Shown: positions 1 to 6,619, counted from the stretch's first letter. The stretch is DNA of 9,089 nt from Brotaphodocola faecis (GCF_040096075.1 NZ_JBBMFJ010000053.1:1-9089), one strand, 5' to 3'. The notes: generated by a model from the letters alone, not told the origin. Made by a program: numbers and translations.

Positions 1-17
1 TCACTGCTTTTTTATTT
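1..17 (+). other. Tail of a probable terminator-like unit cut by the window edge
   Basis: Positions 8-17 read TTTTTTATTT, the same decamer that ends the two complete hairpin terminators at 136-145 and 220-229. It is preceded by TCACTGC, which could be the closing part of a stem whose other arm lies left of the window. Seen directly: the decamer. Inferred: that it ends a third unit of the same kind. Confidence 0.35.
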
Positions 18-29
18 GAGAAAGAAAAA

Positions 30-63
30 GCTGCGCAACAACCTTGGCAGGCCGTCGCGCAGC
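30..63. other. Stem-loop of unknown role
   Basis: GCTGCGC (30-36) pairs perfectly with GCGCAGC (57-63) around a 20-base loop. No T-tract follows, so it is not an intrinsic terminator on the plus strand. An A/T-rich stretch with TATAAT at 82-87 comes next, but there is no good -35 at the right distance. It could be part of a structured leader RNA or a chance hairpin. Confidence 0.3.
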
Positions 64-97
64 GACTTAGTTCAATTAAAATATAATAATCCCCGAA

Positions 98-145
98 CGA
101 GTAGCAGACTAGCGTAAATCCAGTTTTGCTGCTCGTTTTTTATTT
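98..145 (+). terminator. Intrinsic terminator-like hairpin, unit 2 of a tandem set
   Basis: CGAGTAGCA (98-106) pairs with TGCTGCTCG (127-135) with one G-T wobble, and further weaker pairs extend inward. The T-tract TTTTTTATTT follows at once (136-145), the standard layout of a rho-independent terminator. The loop holds AGCGTAAATCCAG (111-123), which recurs with one change in the next unit. If TATAAT at 82-87 is a -10 element, the transcript would be only about 50 nt, but no -35 supports it. It either ends an upstream transcript or attenuates transcription toward the MATE gene. Confidence 0.7.
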
Positions 146-170
146 AAAAAAGAATATAGAATGCCATAAA

Positions 171-229
171 AAGTGTGTAGCTTATCAGCGTAAGTCCAGC
201 TTGCGGGAAAAGCACACACTTTTTTATTT
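171..229 (+). terminator. Intrinsic terminator-like hairpin, unit 3 of a tandem set
   Basis: AAGTGTGT (171-178) pairs with ACACACTT (214-221), and GCTT (180-183) pairs on with AAGC (210-213) across one bulged A. The end of the stem merges into TTTTTTATTT (220-229), identical to the tract of the previous unit. The loop carries AGCGTAAGTCCAG (187-199), a 12/13 match to the core at 111-123. The stem sequences of the two units are unrelated, so this is not a recent simple duplication: loop core and T-tract are kept while stems differ. Confidence 0.65.
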
Positions 230-234
230 CCTGG

Positions 235-264
235 GGCACAGTCCCTGTGGAGCAGGAATGTGCC
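235..264 (+). promoter_or_regulatory. Compact stem-loop in the MATE leader
   Basis: GGCACA (235-240) pairs with TGTGCC (259-264), and inside it CCTG (244-247) pairs with CAGG (253-256) around a five-base loop. It lies between the last terminator-like hairpin and the MATE Shine-Dalgarno at 289-294, without a T-tract. It could be part of a regulatory leader, an RNA stability element or chance. I do not recognise a known riboswitch here; the mini-ykkC ACGR loops are absent. Confidence 0.4.
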
Positions 265-305
265 GGGCGCATTCTTGTGGCAGGAAAGAGGAGGAGTCAG
301 TAGTA

Positions 306-1673
306 ATGGCAGAGAGCAGCAAAATGAAAGACATGCCGGTGAATCGGCTCATGGTGCAGATGGGAATCCCCATGATCTTATCCATGGCCCTGCAGGCAGT
401 CTACAACATCGTGGACAGTGCCTTCGTCGGCAACATGAAGGTGGGAAGTGAGTCAGCATTAAACGCCCTTACCCTGGTTTTCCCGGTTCAGATGCTGATG
501 GTGGCAGTCGGGATCGGAACCGGTGTGGGAACCAACGCGCTTCTTGCGAGAACGCTGGGACAGGGGAACGCAAAGAAAGCGGCGAAGGTGGCAGGAAACA
601 GTTTGTTTCTCGGAGTGCTTATCTATGTGGTATGCCTGTTATTTGGCATATTCGGAGTAAAGGCTTATATCGCATCGCAGACCATGGATCCGGAAGTTAT
701 TTCCATGGGAACCAGCTATTTAAGAATATGCTGCATGATTTCCTTTGGAATTATTTTCTTTTCCTTATTTGAAAAATTGCTGCAGGCAACCGGCCGATCT
801 CTTTATTCTACAATTGGACAGGTTGTGGGTGCGGTGGTAAATATCATTCTGGATCCCATCATGATCTATGGAATTGGTCTGGTTCCGGAAATGGGCGTGG
901 AGGGTGCTGCCTACGCAACGGTCATCGGGCAGGTGGCATCGGCTGTATTGTTGTTTGTGTTCCACATGAAGTTAAATGAGGAATTTGAGCACGAAATGAA
1001 GTTTATGAAGCCGGATGCCGGAATCATAAGGGAAATCTACAGCATCGGTCTTCCGGCCATCATCGCCCAGGCCCTGATGTCTATCATGGTTTATGTGATG
1101 AACCTGATCCTGAAATTCAGCCCGTCTGCCCAGACCGCATACGGACTGTTCTACAAAGTACAGCAGTTTGTCCTGTTCCTTGCATTTGGCCTGCGAGACG
1201 CGATCACGCCGATCATCGCGTTTGCATACGGAATGGGAAGCAAAAAGAGAATCCGGGATGGAATTAAATATGGCCTTCTGTACACCATTGGCCTGATGAT
1301 TTTTGGTATTTTGATCACAGAATTATTTCCGGGAGCATTTGCAGCGCTGTTCAATGCCGGACAGTCGAGAACGTATTTTATCAGTGCTATGCGCGTAATC
1401 TCCATCAGCTTTATTTTTGCAGGAATCAATGTGGCCTATCAGGGAATCTACCAGGCGCTGGATGGCGGCCTGGAGTCCCTTGTGCTTTCCCTGCTCCGGC
1501 AGCTGGTAATCATACTGCCGTTAGCCGGAATTTTTTCTGTCTTTGTCAGAAATGGACAGATGGGAGTGTCCCTGATCTGGTGGGCGTTTCCGATTACAGA
1601 GGTTGTGGCCTGCCTGGTGGGATATGGATTTTTAAAGAGAATCAGAGCGAACAGAGTGGATCGTTTAAGTTAA
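306..1673 (+). CDS. MATE family multidrug/metabolite efflux protein
   Basis: A cation-coupled exporter of the inner membrane, 455 residues, the usual size for the family. About twelve hydrophobic segments run throughout. Typical features are the N-terminal segment with IPMILSMALQAVYNIVDSAFVG (starting near residue 21), the loop ARTLGQGNAKKA (residues 81-92), and the matching second-half motif AITPIIAFAYGMGS (299-312), reflecting the two internally related halves of MATE proteins. An upstream in-frame ATG at 126 exists, but the start at 306 is chosen because AGGAGG lies at 289-294 and the protein then begins at the normal family N-terminus; the extra 60 codons would run through the hairpins. 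The next gene follows after 13 bases, with its SD overlapping this stop codon, so the two are co-transcribed. Substrate cannot be told from sequence. Confidence 0.93.
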   Translation: MAESSKMKDMPVNRLMVQMGIPMILSMALQAVYNIVDSAFVGNMKVGSESALNALTLVFPVQMLMVAVGIGTGVGTNALLARTLGQGNAKKAAKVAGNSLFLGVLIYVVCLLFGIFGVKAYIASQTMDPEVISMGTSYLRICCMISFGIIFFSLFEKLLQATGRSLYSTIGQVVGAVVNIILDPIMIYGIGLVPEMGVEGAAYATVIGQVASAVLLFVFHMKLNEEFEHEMKFMKPDAGIIREIYSIGLPAIIAQALMSIMVYVMNLILKFSPSAQTAYGLFYKVQQFVLFLAFGLRDAITPIIAFAYGMGSKKRIRDGIKYGLLYTIGLMIFGILITELFPGAFAALFNAGQSRTYFISAMRVISISFIFAGINVAYQGIYQALDGGLESLVLSLLRQLVIILPLAGIFSVFVRNGQMGVSLIWWAFPITEVVACLVGYGFLKRIRANRVDRLS

Positions 1674-1686
1674 GGAGGAACCGGCT

Positions 1687-2283
1687 ATGGCAAAGAAAAT
1701 TATTACGATCAGCAGAGAGTTTGGAAGCGGCGGACGATTTATCGGGGAAGAGGTGGCAAAGAAACTTGGAATTGCTTACTATGACAAGGATATCATTGGC
1801 CAGATTGCGGAAAAATCCGGCTTTTCCCCGGAATACATTCAGGAAAAGTCTGAATTGTCCCCCAAAAAAGGCCTGTTTGCCTATGCGTTTGCAGGCCGTG
1901 ACCGCACTGGAAAATCCATGGAGGATATGGTGTATGAGGCACAGCGAAAGGTGATTCTGGAAATCGCGGAAAAAGAATCCTGCGTGATCATTGGAAGAAA
2001 TGCGGACTTTATTCTCAAAGACCGGAAGGATGTGTTAAATGTTTTTATCCATGGAGACCTGCCGGAAAAAACAGAGCGGATCTGCAGGCTGTATCATGTC
2101 AGCGAAGCAGAGGCGAAAAAGATGATGGAAGACATCGACAAGCGCCGCAGGAGCAATTATAATTTTTATACAGACCAGAAATGGGGGATGGCATCGAATT
2201 ATACGCTGTGTCTGAACAGTTCCCAGCTGGGATATGAATTGTGTGAGGGGATGGTAATGGAGTGCCAGAAACAGAATTTCTAA
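1687..2283 (+). CDS. Cytidylate-kinase-like family protein
   Basis: A 198-residue P-loop-kinase-like protein of the cytidylate-kinase-like family (AAA_26 type). The N-terminus ITISREFGSGGRFIG (residues 6-20) holds the family's glycine-rich loop, which lacks the GK[ST] ending of a classical Walker A. Other family features are YYDKDII (31-37), IIGRNADFIL (101-110), and the C-terminal pattern DKRRRSNYNFYTDQKWG (151-167) followed by LNSSQLG. The true substrate of this family is not established; nucleoside monophosphate phosphorylation is only inferred. It starts 13 bases after the MATE stop, and AAGGAGG at 1672-1678 overlaps that stop, so translation is probably coupled. It is unlikely to be the housekeeping Cmk, which carries a normal P-loop and is about 220 residues. 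Confidence 0.88.
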   Translation: MAKKIITISREFGSGGRFIGEEVAKKLGIAYYDKDIIGQIAEKSGFSPEYIQEKSELSPKKGLFAYAFAGRDRTGKSMEDMVYEAQRKVILEIAEKESCVIIGRNADFILKDRKDVLNVFIHGDLPEKTERICRLYHVSEAEAKKMMEDIDKRRRSNYNFYTDQKWGMASNYTLCLNSSQLGYELCEGMVMECQKQNF

Positions 2284-2358
2284 CATCACAAAGCCCACAG
2301 AATCAGGAAACACCGACAGCGTTTTGCTACACTGTAGTCACAGAGAGGGAGTGGACAG

Positions 2359-2469
2359 ATGAACTGGATACAGGGAATTCAGCGTGCGATTGATTATGTA
2401 GAAGCGAATATAACCGAAGAGATTGATTTCGAGGAGACTGCAAGACAGGCCTGTTCCTCTTCGTTTCAT
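2359..2469 (+). pseudogene. N-terminal remnant of an AraC-family transcription regulator
   Basis: The 37 codons from the ATG at 2359 read as the start of a clostridial AraC regulator: MNWIQGIQRAIDYVEANITE, then EIDFEETARQACSSSFH, the first helices of the DNA-binding domain. In relatives SSFH continues with FQR and more than 200 further residues. Here the match stops at about 2469 and unrelated A/T-rich sequence with an IS-type hairpin follows; the open frame runs on to 2589 without AraC features. A GGGAG-type SD precedes the start. The rest of the gene is not present between here and cutC. It cannot bind DNA as a normal dimeric two-HTH domain. The end of homology is judged from memory of the family, so it could be off by a few codons. 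Confidence 0.75.
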
Positions 2470-2496
2470 AAATTAAATCCTTTCGTTTGCCATAGG

Positions 2497-2528
2497 CTAC
2501 TCCCACTACCTTCAGGTGGTGGGAGTAG
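2497..2528. mobile_element. Hairpin end of an IS200/IS605-type element (remnant)
   Basis: CTACTCCCACTACC (2497-2510) pairs with GGTGGTGGGAGTAG (2515-2528), 14 pairs with one G-T wobble, around a TTCA loop. Such subterminal imperfect palindromes mark the ends of IS200/IS605 elements. The 3' arm plus loop (TTCAGGTGGTGGGA, 2511-2524) matches 12 of 14 bases of the hairpin at the left end of the IS200-like element near 8573-8586, the two differences being transitions. No transposase frame surrounds it, so it is a remnant or a non-autonomous copy. It sits just past the point where the AraC reading frame breaks. Confidence 0.65.
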
Positions 2529-2568
2529 GCAAGAGAATAATCTGCTGGCGTTCTGTCAGCTGTTGTAC

Positions 2569-2581
2569 TATACTCAGTATA
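2569..2581. promoter_or_regulatory. Perfect short palindrome upstream of cutC
   Basis: TATACT-C-AGTATA is a perfect 6+1+6 inverted repeat, 63 bases before the cutC start. It is a plausible operator or a chance A/T-rich palindrome. No strong -35/-10 pair overlaps it (TTGTAC at 2563-2568 has no good partner), so any regulatory role is a guess. It lies in 2529-2644, which otherwise shows no gene. Confidence 0.2.
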
Positions 2582-2644
2582 AGCGTTAGTTTCTTATGCG
2601 CAGTATCAGCTTCGTTCATCGGACGAGGAAGAATGGGGAAAACT

Positions 2645-3388
2645 ATGGAAAAATATGTGTTAGAGGTCTGCGTGGACAGTGTGGAATCGGCGCTGGCCGC
2701 AAAGGCGGGCGGGGCAACGCGCCTGGAGCTGTGCGCCAATCTGGTCATTGGCGGAACGACACCCGGATATGCTTTGTTTGAGCAGATAAAACGGGAGACT
2801 GGACTTCCTGTCCGGACGCTGATTCGTCCAAGATTCGGGGATTTTCTTTACACGGAGTATGAATATCAGCAGATGCTTCAGGATATCCGTCATTTTGCGC
2901 AGGCAGGCGCAGACGGGGTTGTGATCGGAAGCCTGAATGCGGATGGCACGCTTCAGGAGGAGCAGATGCGCGGGATGATCGAAGCCGCGGGAAAGTGTGG
3001 AATCACCCTGCATCGTGCCTTTGATGTATGTGTGGATCCCATTGCAGCGCTGCAAAAAGCGGAAGAACTGGGCGTGAACACCATTCTGACTTCGGGCCAG
3101 GAGGCTGATTGCCTTGCGGGAAGCGTGCTTTTAGCAGAGCTTGTGAAACATTCCGGCAGTCTGACCATCATGGCCGGTGCGGGGGTAACATCATCAAATC
3201 TTGCGGAACTTGCAGCAAAAACCGGAGCGCACGCGTTTCATATGTCTGGGAAAAAGATGCTTCCCAGCGGCATGTGTTACCGGAATGAGCGGGTACATAT
3301 GGGACTTGAAGGCTTAAGCGAGTTTACCATTTACCGCACAGATGAGGAAGAAATCCGCCGCGCCGCAGAGATTCTGAAATCTCTCTGA
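2645..3388 (+). CDS. cutC: CutC family protein (copper homeostasis protein CutC)
   Basis: A 247-residue cytoplasmic TIM-barrel protein, full length for CutC. Conserved stretches appear in order: LEVCVDS (residues 6-12), GATRLELCANL (23-33), GGTTPGY (36-42), IRPRFGDFLY (60-69), GADGVVIGSLNADG (88-101), HRAFD (123-127), ILTSG (147-151) and IMAGAGV (175-181). CutC is named for copper tolerance in E. coli, but the biochemical role is disputed, and nothing here shows a copper pathway. The start at 2645 gives the family's normal N-terminus; ATGs at 2516 and 2633 are in frame but add non-homologous residues derived from the IS hairpin region. The SD is weak: GAGGAA at 2625-2630 is 14 bases away and GGGGAA at 2635-2640 only 4. 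The promoter may have been lost or replaced by the upstream rearrangement. Confidence 0.92.
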   Translation: MEKYVLEVCVDSVESALAAKAGGATRLELCANLVIGGTTPGYALFEQIKRETGLPVRTLIRPRFGDFLYTEYEYQQMLQDIRHFAQAGADGVVIGSLNADGTLQEEQMRGMIEAAGKCGITLHRAFDVCVDPIAALQKAEELGVNTILTSGQEADCLAGSVLLAELVKHSGSLTIMAGAGVTSSNLAELAAKTGAHAFHMSGKKMLPSGMCYRNERVHMGLEGLSEFTIYRTDEEEIRRAAEILKSL

Positions 3389-3447
3389 TGCCAGAGATGC
3401 ATTCATGGGAAGAAAAATTGTAAAGTTTACTGAAAAGAGGATAATCT

Positions 3448-5346
3448 ATGGTCGCAAACTATCTGACCGGTACAGCGTTTATGCTGATTGTGCTTCTGAT
3501 TCTGTTTATCAAGATCTGCAATGACATGAATCAGGAAAAAATCAAACGGATGTACCAGATTCTGGATGTGGTGGCAGCGTTGTATGTGCTGCTGGACGCC
3601 ATGTTCGCTGCCAGCCTTCTTCTGAGACAGCAGCAAATTCTGGTACTCCGCCTAATCGTGTTTCTGTTTTTCATCGTTTACGTGATTACGCCATTTGTGT
3701 GGCAGCTGTTTGTGCGAAGTTATATGGAAGCCCCGCATGGACGCTTATTCCGGGTTCTGGAAAAGCTTCCGCTGATCCTTCTGCTTGCCATGGTGTTCAT
3801 TTCCCTGAAAAACGGTTATGTATGGGAAATCAGTGAGTCAGGAGAGTATATGCGTGGCCGCGGATTTCAGCTGTTTACCGCGATTAATCTGTTTTATTAT
3901 CTGGAAGCATTTGGAAACGGCATTTATATTTTATATAGGAAAATGTACCGGAAAGATCATTATCTCTTGCAGTCGCTGATTCTTTCCACCCTTCCGCTCA
4001 TGGCAATTCTGGTGAATACCTATCTGATTCCCCTTCAGATGACCTACCCGCTCCAGCCGTTCTGTCTGGTGCTGGGCACGCTGTCTGCCTATCTTTTTAT
4101 GGCAGACCGGCAGAAGACGCTTCTGGAGGAACAGCATAACGCAAGCCTGAATCAGGCATTGGAACTGGAGAAGGAAGCATCCAGAAAAGCGGCGGAGGCC
4201 GGAGCAGTGAAATCTGTTTTTCTGGCAAACATGTCCCACGATATCCGGACACCCATTAACGCAATTCTGGGATTTGCGGATACCATTGCCCGTCATCCGG
4301 ATGATGAAGCGAGAGTGTGGGACTCCGTGATGAAAATAAAAAGCTCCGGTCACGTACTGCTGAATCTGATCAATGATGTCCTGGATCTTTCTAAGATTGA
4401 AAATGACAAGCTTCAGCTGAAAGAAGCTCCGGCAGACTTAAATGAACTGACAGAAGGATTCCGGGAGTTATTTCGTCCGGCTATGATGCAGGGAGAATTG
4501 GATTTTGAGATCCATCGGAATGTATTGCATCCATCTGTCCTTTGTGATGAGGGAAAGCTGCAGAGAATTCTGGTGAATATCATCAACAATGCGGTAAAGT
4601 TTACGCCGAAGGGCGGACGAATCGTGCTTTCCGTATCAGAACGCCCGGAGGGGAACAACCGTGGAATCTACGAATTCCTGGTGCGGGATACGGGAATCGG
4701 CATTAGCAAAGAATTTCAGACGCATATTTTTGAAGCTTTTGAGCAGGAACAGAGTTCCATGATCAGCAATACATCCGGTGCGGGCCTGGGTCTTTCTATT
4801 GTGAAGAAGCTGGCAGATCTGATGAAGGGAACCATCGAGATAGACAGCGCGCCGGGAGAAGGAACCGCAATAAAAATTTCGTTTCCCTTTTTCCGGACAC
4901 AGGAGAATGCGGACAGCAGGATAGCAGAAGACCCTCCGGCTGTCACAGATCTGTCTGGCATGAAGATTCTTCTGGCAGAGGACAATGAACTGAACAGGGA
5001 GATTGCCCTGGCTATTCTGGAAGAAAAAGGCGCAGAAGTTACATGCGCTGTCAATGGAAAGGAAGCGCTGGAATGCTTTGCAGAATCGCCAGAAGGTTTT
5101 TATGATGTGATTCTGATGGACATCATGATGCCGGTGATGGATGGCCTTCAGGCTACCCGCGAGATCCGTGCACGGAAACGCCCGGATGCTCAGGCCATCC
5201 CCATTTTTGCCATGACGGCCAATGCTTTCCAGGAAGATATCCGGAAAAGCAGGGAAGCGGGAATTACGGAACATTTCAGCAAGCCACTGGATTACGAAAT
5301 GCTGGTCAGAAAAATACGGGAAATGAATCGAGTTGCAGGAGTGTGA
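3448..5346 (+). CDS. Membrane-bound hybrid sensor histidine kinase with C-terminal receiver
   Basis: A 632-residue hybrid kinase. Residues 1-220 contain about seven hydrophobic segments (near 8-23, 36-57, 66-87, 106-119, 143-163, 173-195 and 202-217) and no recognisable extracellular domain, so the ligand is probably sensed in or near the membrane. A charged, probably coiled-coil linker follows (221-255). The HisKA box NMSHDIRTP gives phospho-acceptor His264. The ATPase domain has the N box around NIINNAVKF (377-385), G1 DTGIGIS (414-420) and G2 GAGLGLS (444-450). The receiver (505-625) has the acidic pair E511-D512, phospho-acceptor Asp558 in LMDIMMP, Thr590 and Lys612. There is no separate output domain, so signalling must pass to another protein. 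An SD, AAAAGAGG, ends 7 bases before the start. The stop is one base from the start of a decayed MATE gene, suggesting the kinase once controlled or served that exporter. Confidence 0.93.
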   Translation: MVANYLTGTAFMLIVLLILFIKICNDMNQEKIKRMYQILDVVAALYVLLDAMFAASLLLRQQQILVLRLIVFLFFIVYVITPFVWQLFVRSYMEAPHGRLFRVLEKLPLILLLAMVFISLKNGYVWEISESGEYMRGRGFQLFTAINLFYYLEAFGNGIYILYRKMYRKDHYLLQSLILSTLPLMAILVNTYLIPLQMTYPLQPFCLVLGTLSAYLFMADRQKTLLEEQHNASLNQALELEKEASRKAAEAGAVKSVFLANMSHDIRTPINAILGFADTIARHPDDEARVWDSVMKIKSSGHVLLNLINDVLDLSKIENDKLQLKEAPADLNELTEGFRELFRPAMMQGELDFEIHRNVLHPSVLCDEGKLQRILVNIINNAVKFTPKGGRIVLSVSERPEGNNRGIYEFLVRDTGIGISKEFQTHIFEAFEQEQSSMISNTSGAGLGLSIVKKLADLMKGTIEIDSAPGEGTAIKISFPFFRTQENADSRIAEDPPAVTDLSGMKILLAEDNELNREIALAILEEKGAEVTCAVNGKEALECFAESPEGFYDVILMDIMMPVMDGLQATREIRARKRPDAQAIPIFAMTANAFQEDIRKSREAGITEHFSKPLDYEMLVRKIREMNRVAGV

Positions 5347-5347
5347 G

Positions 5348-5486
5348 ATGAAACAGAGTATTCAGCTTTCGGACCATGGGCGAGGGCAGGCGGGAAAAAG
5401 CTCAGGAATTTTTTTCCCTGCTGATCTGCGCGGTGGCCGTATCCGGTGTGGCACCGGTAATCAGCTATCATTACGGTGCCGGAAAC
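5348..5486 (+). pseudogene. Remnant of a second MATE efflux gene with internal deletions
   Basis: Three pieces of a MATE protein are joined. Codons 5348-5377 give MKQSIQLSDH, a typical N-terminus of a clostridial MATE subgroup. From 5376, in the next frame, MGEGRREKAQEFFSLL matches the loop that lies near residue 81-92 in family members (compare ARTLGQGNAKKA in the intact MATE). Directly after it GVAPVISYHYGAGN matches the second-half motif normally about 200 residues further on. The first join falls at ACCAT, a likely short repeat shared by both ends of the deletion. The ATG is one base after the kinase stop, with CAGGAG at 5336-5341, so the gene was translationally coupled to the kinase. 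Only about 140 of the expected 1,350 bases remain. The joined frame reads on into the complement of the aldolase gene without meaning. Confidence 0.8.
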
Positions 5487-5507
5487 GGTATCAGTACTTC
5501 TAAGTAT

Positions 5508-6557
5508 TCAGGCATGCTGAGCAGCCAGCAGACGGCACAGCATTTCCACCTGTTCCGGGATGGTGGCCCAGCTTGTGGCAAATCGGATGATGGTGTGGAA
5601 ATCATCGTATGCTTCCCAGAAACCAAATTCCACCTGCCCTGCCAGCTGTTCCATGACGGCATTTTCCATCACGCAGAAAATCTGGTTGGTAGGAGAGCCG
5701 AAGCGAAGCTGGTAACCATTCTGGATGAGTGCCTGCCGAATTTGGTCTGCAGCCTGGATGGCGGAGTTCCCAATGGTCTCATACAGATGATCCGTGAACA
5801 GGGTGTCAAATTGGATGCCCAGAAGACGTCCCTTTGCAAATAAAGCGCCGTGCTGCTTGATGATGGTGAAAAAGTGCGGGATGAAATCCGGTTTTGGAAC
5901 CACGATGGCTTCCCCAAACAGTGCGCCGCATTTGGTGCCGCCGATATAAAAGACATCGCAGAGCGCGGCAAGGTCTGCCAGGGTCAGGTCATTCTGCGGG
6001 CAGGCCAGGGCATAGGCGAGGCGCGCGCCATCCACATAGAGCGGGATCTGATATTCCCGGCACAAGGAGCTGATTTCGGTCAGCTCTTTTTTGGAATACA
6101 GCGTTCCGTATTCGGTCGGGTGAGAGAGATAGACCATGCCTGGCATAACCATATGGTCGTGATTGGCATCATTTTCATAGGTCTCCAGCAGTGTCCGGAT
6201 CTGGCTGGCGCTGATTTTTCCGTTCTGGTGTGGCAGCGTCAGAACCTTGTGGCCGCCAAGCTCAATGGCTCCAGCTTCATGCACGCTGATGTGTCCGGTT
6301 TCTGCCGCAATGACGCCCTGATAGCTTTTTAATATGGCATCGATCACCGTGGCATTGGTCTGGGTTCCGCCGGTTAAAAAGAAGATGTCAGCGTCTGGTG
6401 CCTGGCAGACAGAGCGGATTTTTTCTTTGGCAGATGCGCAGTAGCTGTCCAGTCCATAGCCGGGAGTCTGCACAAGGTTGGTTTCTATCAGACGCTGGAG
6501 AATCCGCGGATGTGCACCCTCCATATAGTCACAGGAAAAAGATAAATGATGTTCCAT
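5508..6557 (-). CDS. Threonine-aldolase/beta-eliminating-lyase family PLP enzyme
   Basis: A 349-residue fold-type I PLP enzyme of the low-specificity L-threonine aldolase family, which cleaves threonine or allo-threonine to glycine and acetaldehyde. Visible features: the N-terminal SCDYMEGAHPRIL (residues 8-20), the cofactor loop LTGGTQTN (61-68), TGHISVHEAG with H89 and H93 as candidates for the PLP-stacking histidine (87-96), YVDGARL (174-180) with the PLP-pyridine Asp176, and IGGTKCG (205-211) with the Schiff-base Lys209. The start at 6557 is preceded by AAAGGAA with a good spacing; the longer frame from 6638 is rejected because it runs through the promoter. Substrate specificity is inferred from the family. 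The gene runs toward the MATE remnant and ends 21 bases from it, with no clear terminator between. Confidence 0.9.
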   Translation of the reverse strand: MEHHLSFSCDYMEGAHPRILQRLIETNLVQTPGYGLDSYCASAKEKIRSVCQAPDADIFFLTGGTQTNATVIDAILKSYQGVIAAETGHISVHEAGAIELGGHKVLTLPHQNGKISASQIRTLLETYENDANHDHMVMPGMVYLSHPTEYGTLYSKKELTEISSLCREYQIPLYVDGARLAYALACPQNDLTLADLAALCDVFYIGGTKCGALFGEAIVVPKPDFIPHFFTIIKQHGALFAKGRLLGIQFDTLFTDHLYETIGNSAIQAADQIRQALIQNGYQLRFGSPTNQIFCVMENAVMEQLAGQVEFGFWEAYDDFHTIIRFATSWATIPEQVEMLCRLLAAQHA

Positions 6558-6590
6558 GGTATGAGTTCCTTTCTGGTTTGGTAGTTGTAA

Positions 6591-6619
6591 TTGACTTCTC
6601 ATCGGGGTCATTATAAAAT
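6591..6619 (+). promoter_or_regulatory. Sigma-A type promoter for the acetyltransferase gene
   Basis: TTGACT (6591-6596), 17 bases, then TAAAAT (6614-6619): five of six consensus bases in each box. Transcription would start near 6626, about 40 bases before the acetyltransferase ATG. Its -10 box overlaps that of the opposing promoter at 6610-6638. Confidence 0.65.

Noticed and set aside
126..305. 60-codon N-terminal extension of the MATE frame
   Set aside because: It runs through two hairpins, is not MATE-like, and a strong AGGAGG sits correctly in front of the ATG at 306.
2327..2337. CTACA-C-TGTAG palindrome before the AraC remnant as a copper (CopY-type) operator near cutC
   Set aside because: CopY/BlaI-type boxes are TACANNTGTA with two spacer bases; here there is one, and cutC is more than 300 bases downstream.
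2516..2644. Longer cutC start at 2516 giving a hydrophobic, signal-peptide-like N-terminus
   Set aside because: The added residues are read from the IS hairpin region, have no SD, and CutC proteins are cytoplasmic and begin at the EVCVDS strand.
3418..3445. TTGTAA-N16-GATAAT as a promoter for the sensor kinase
   Set aside because: It would place the transcription start inside or after the start codon, whereas an AGAGG ribosome binding site overlaps it at normal spacing.
4636..5274. Minus-strand frame of 212 codons opposite the kinase ATPase and receiver domains
   Set aside because: It is a shadow of a well-conserved gene, rich in residues typical of reverse reading, with no SD or family signature.
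5850..6332. Plus-strand frame of 160 codons opposite the PLP enzyme
   Set aside because: It is antisense to a gene with clear catalytic motifs, has no SD, and shows no recognisable protein features.
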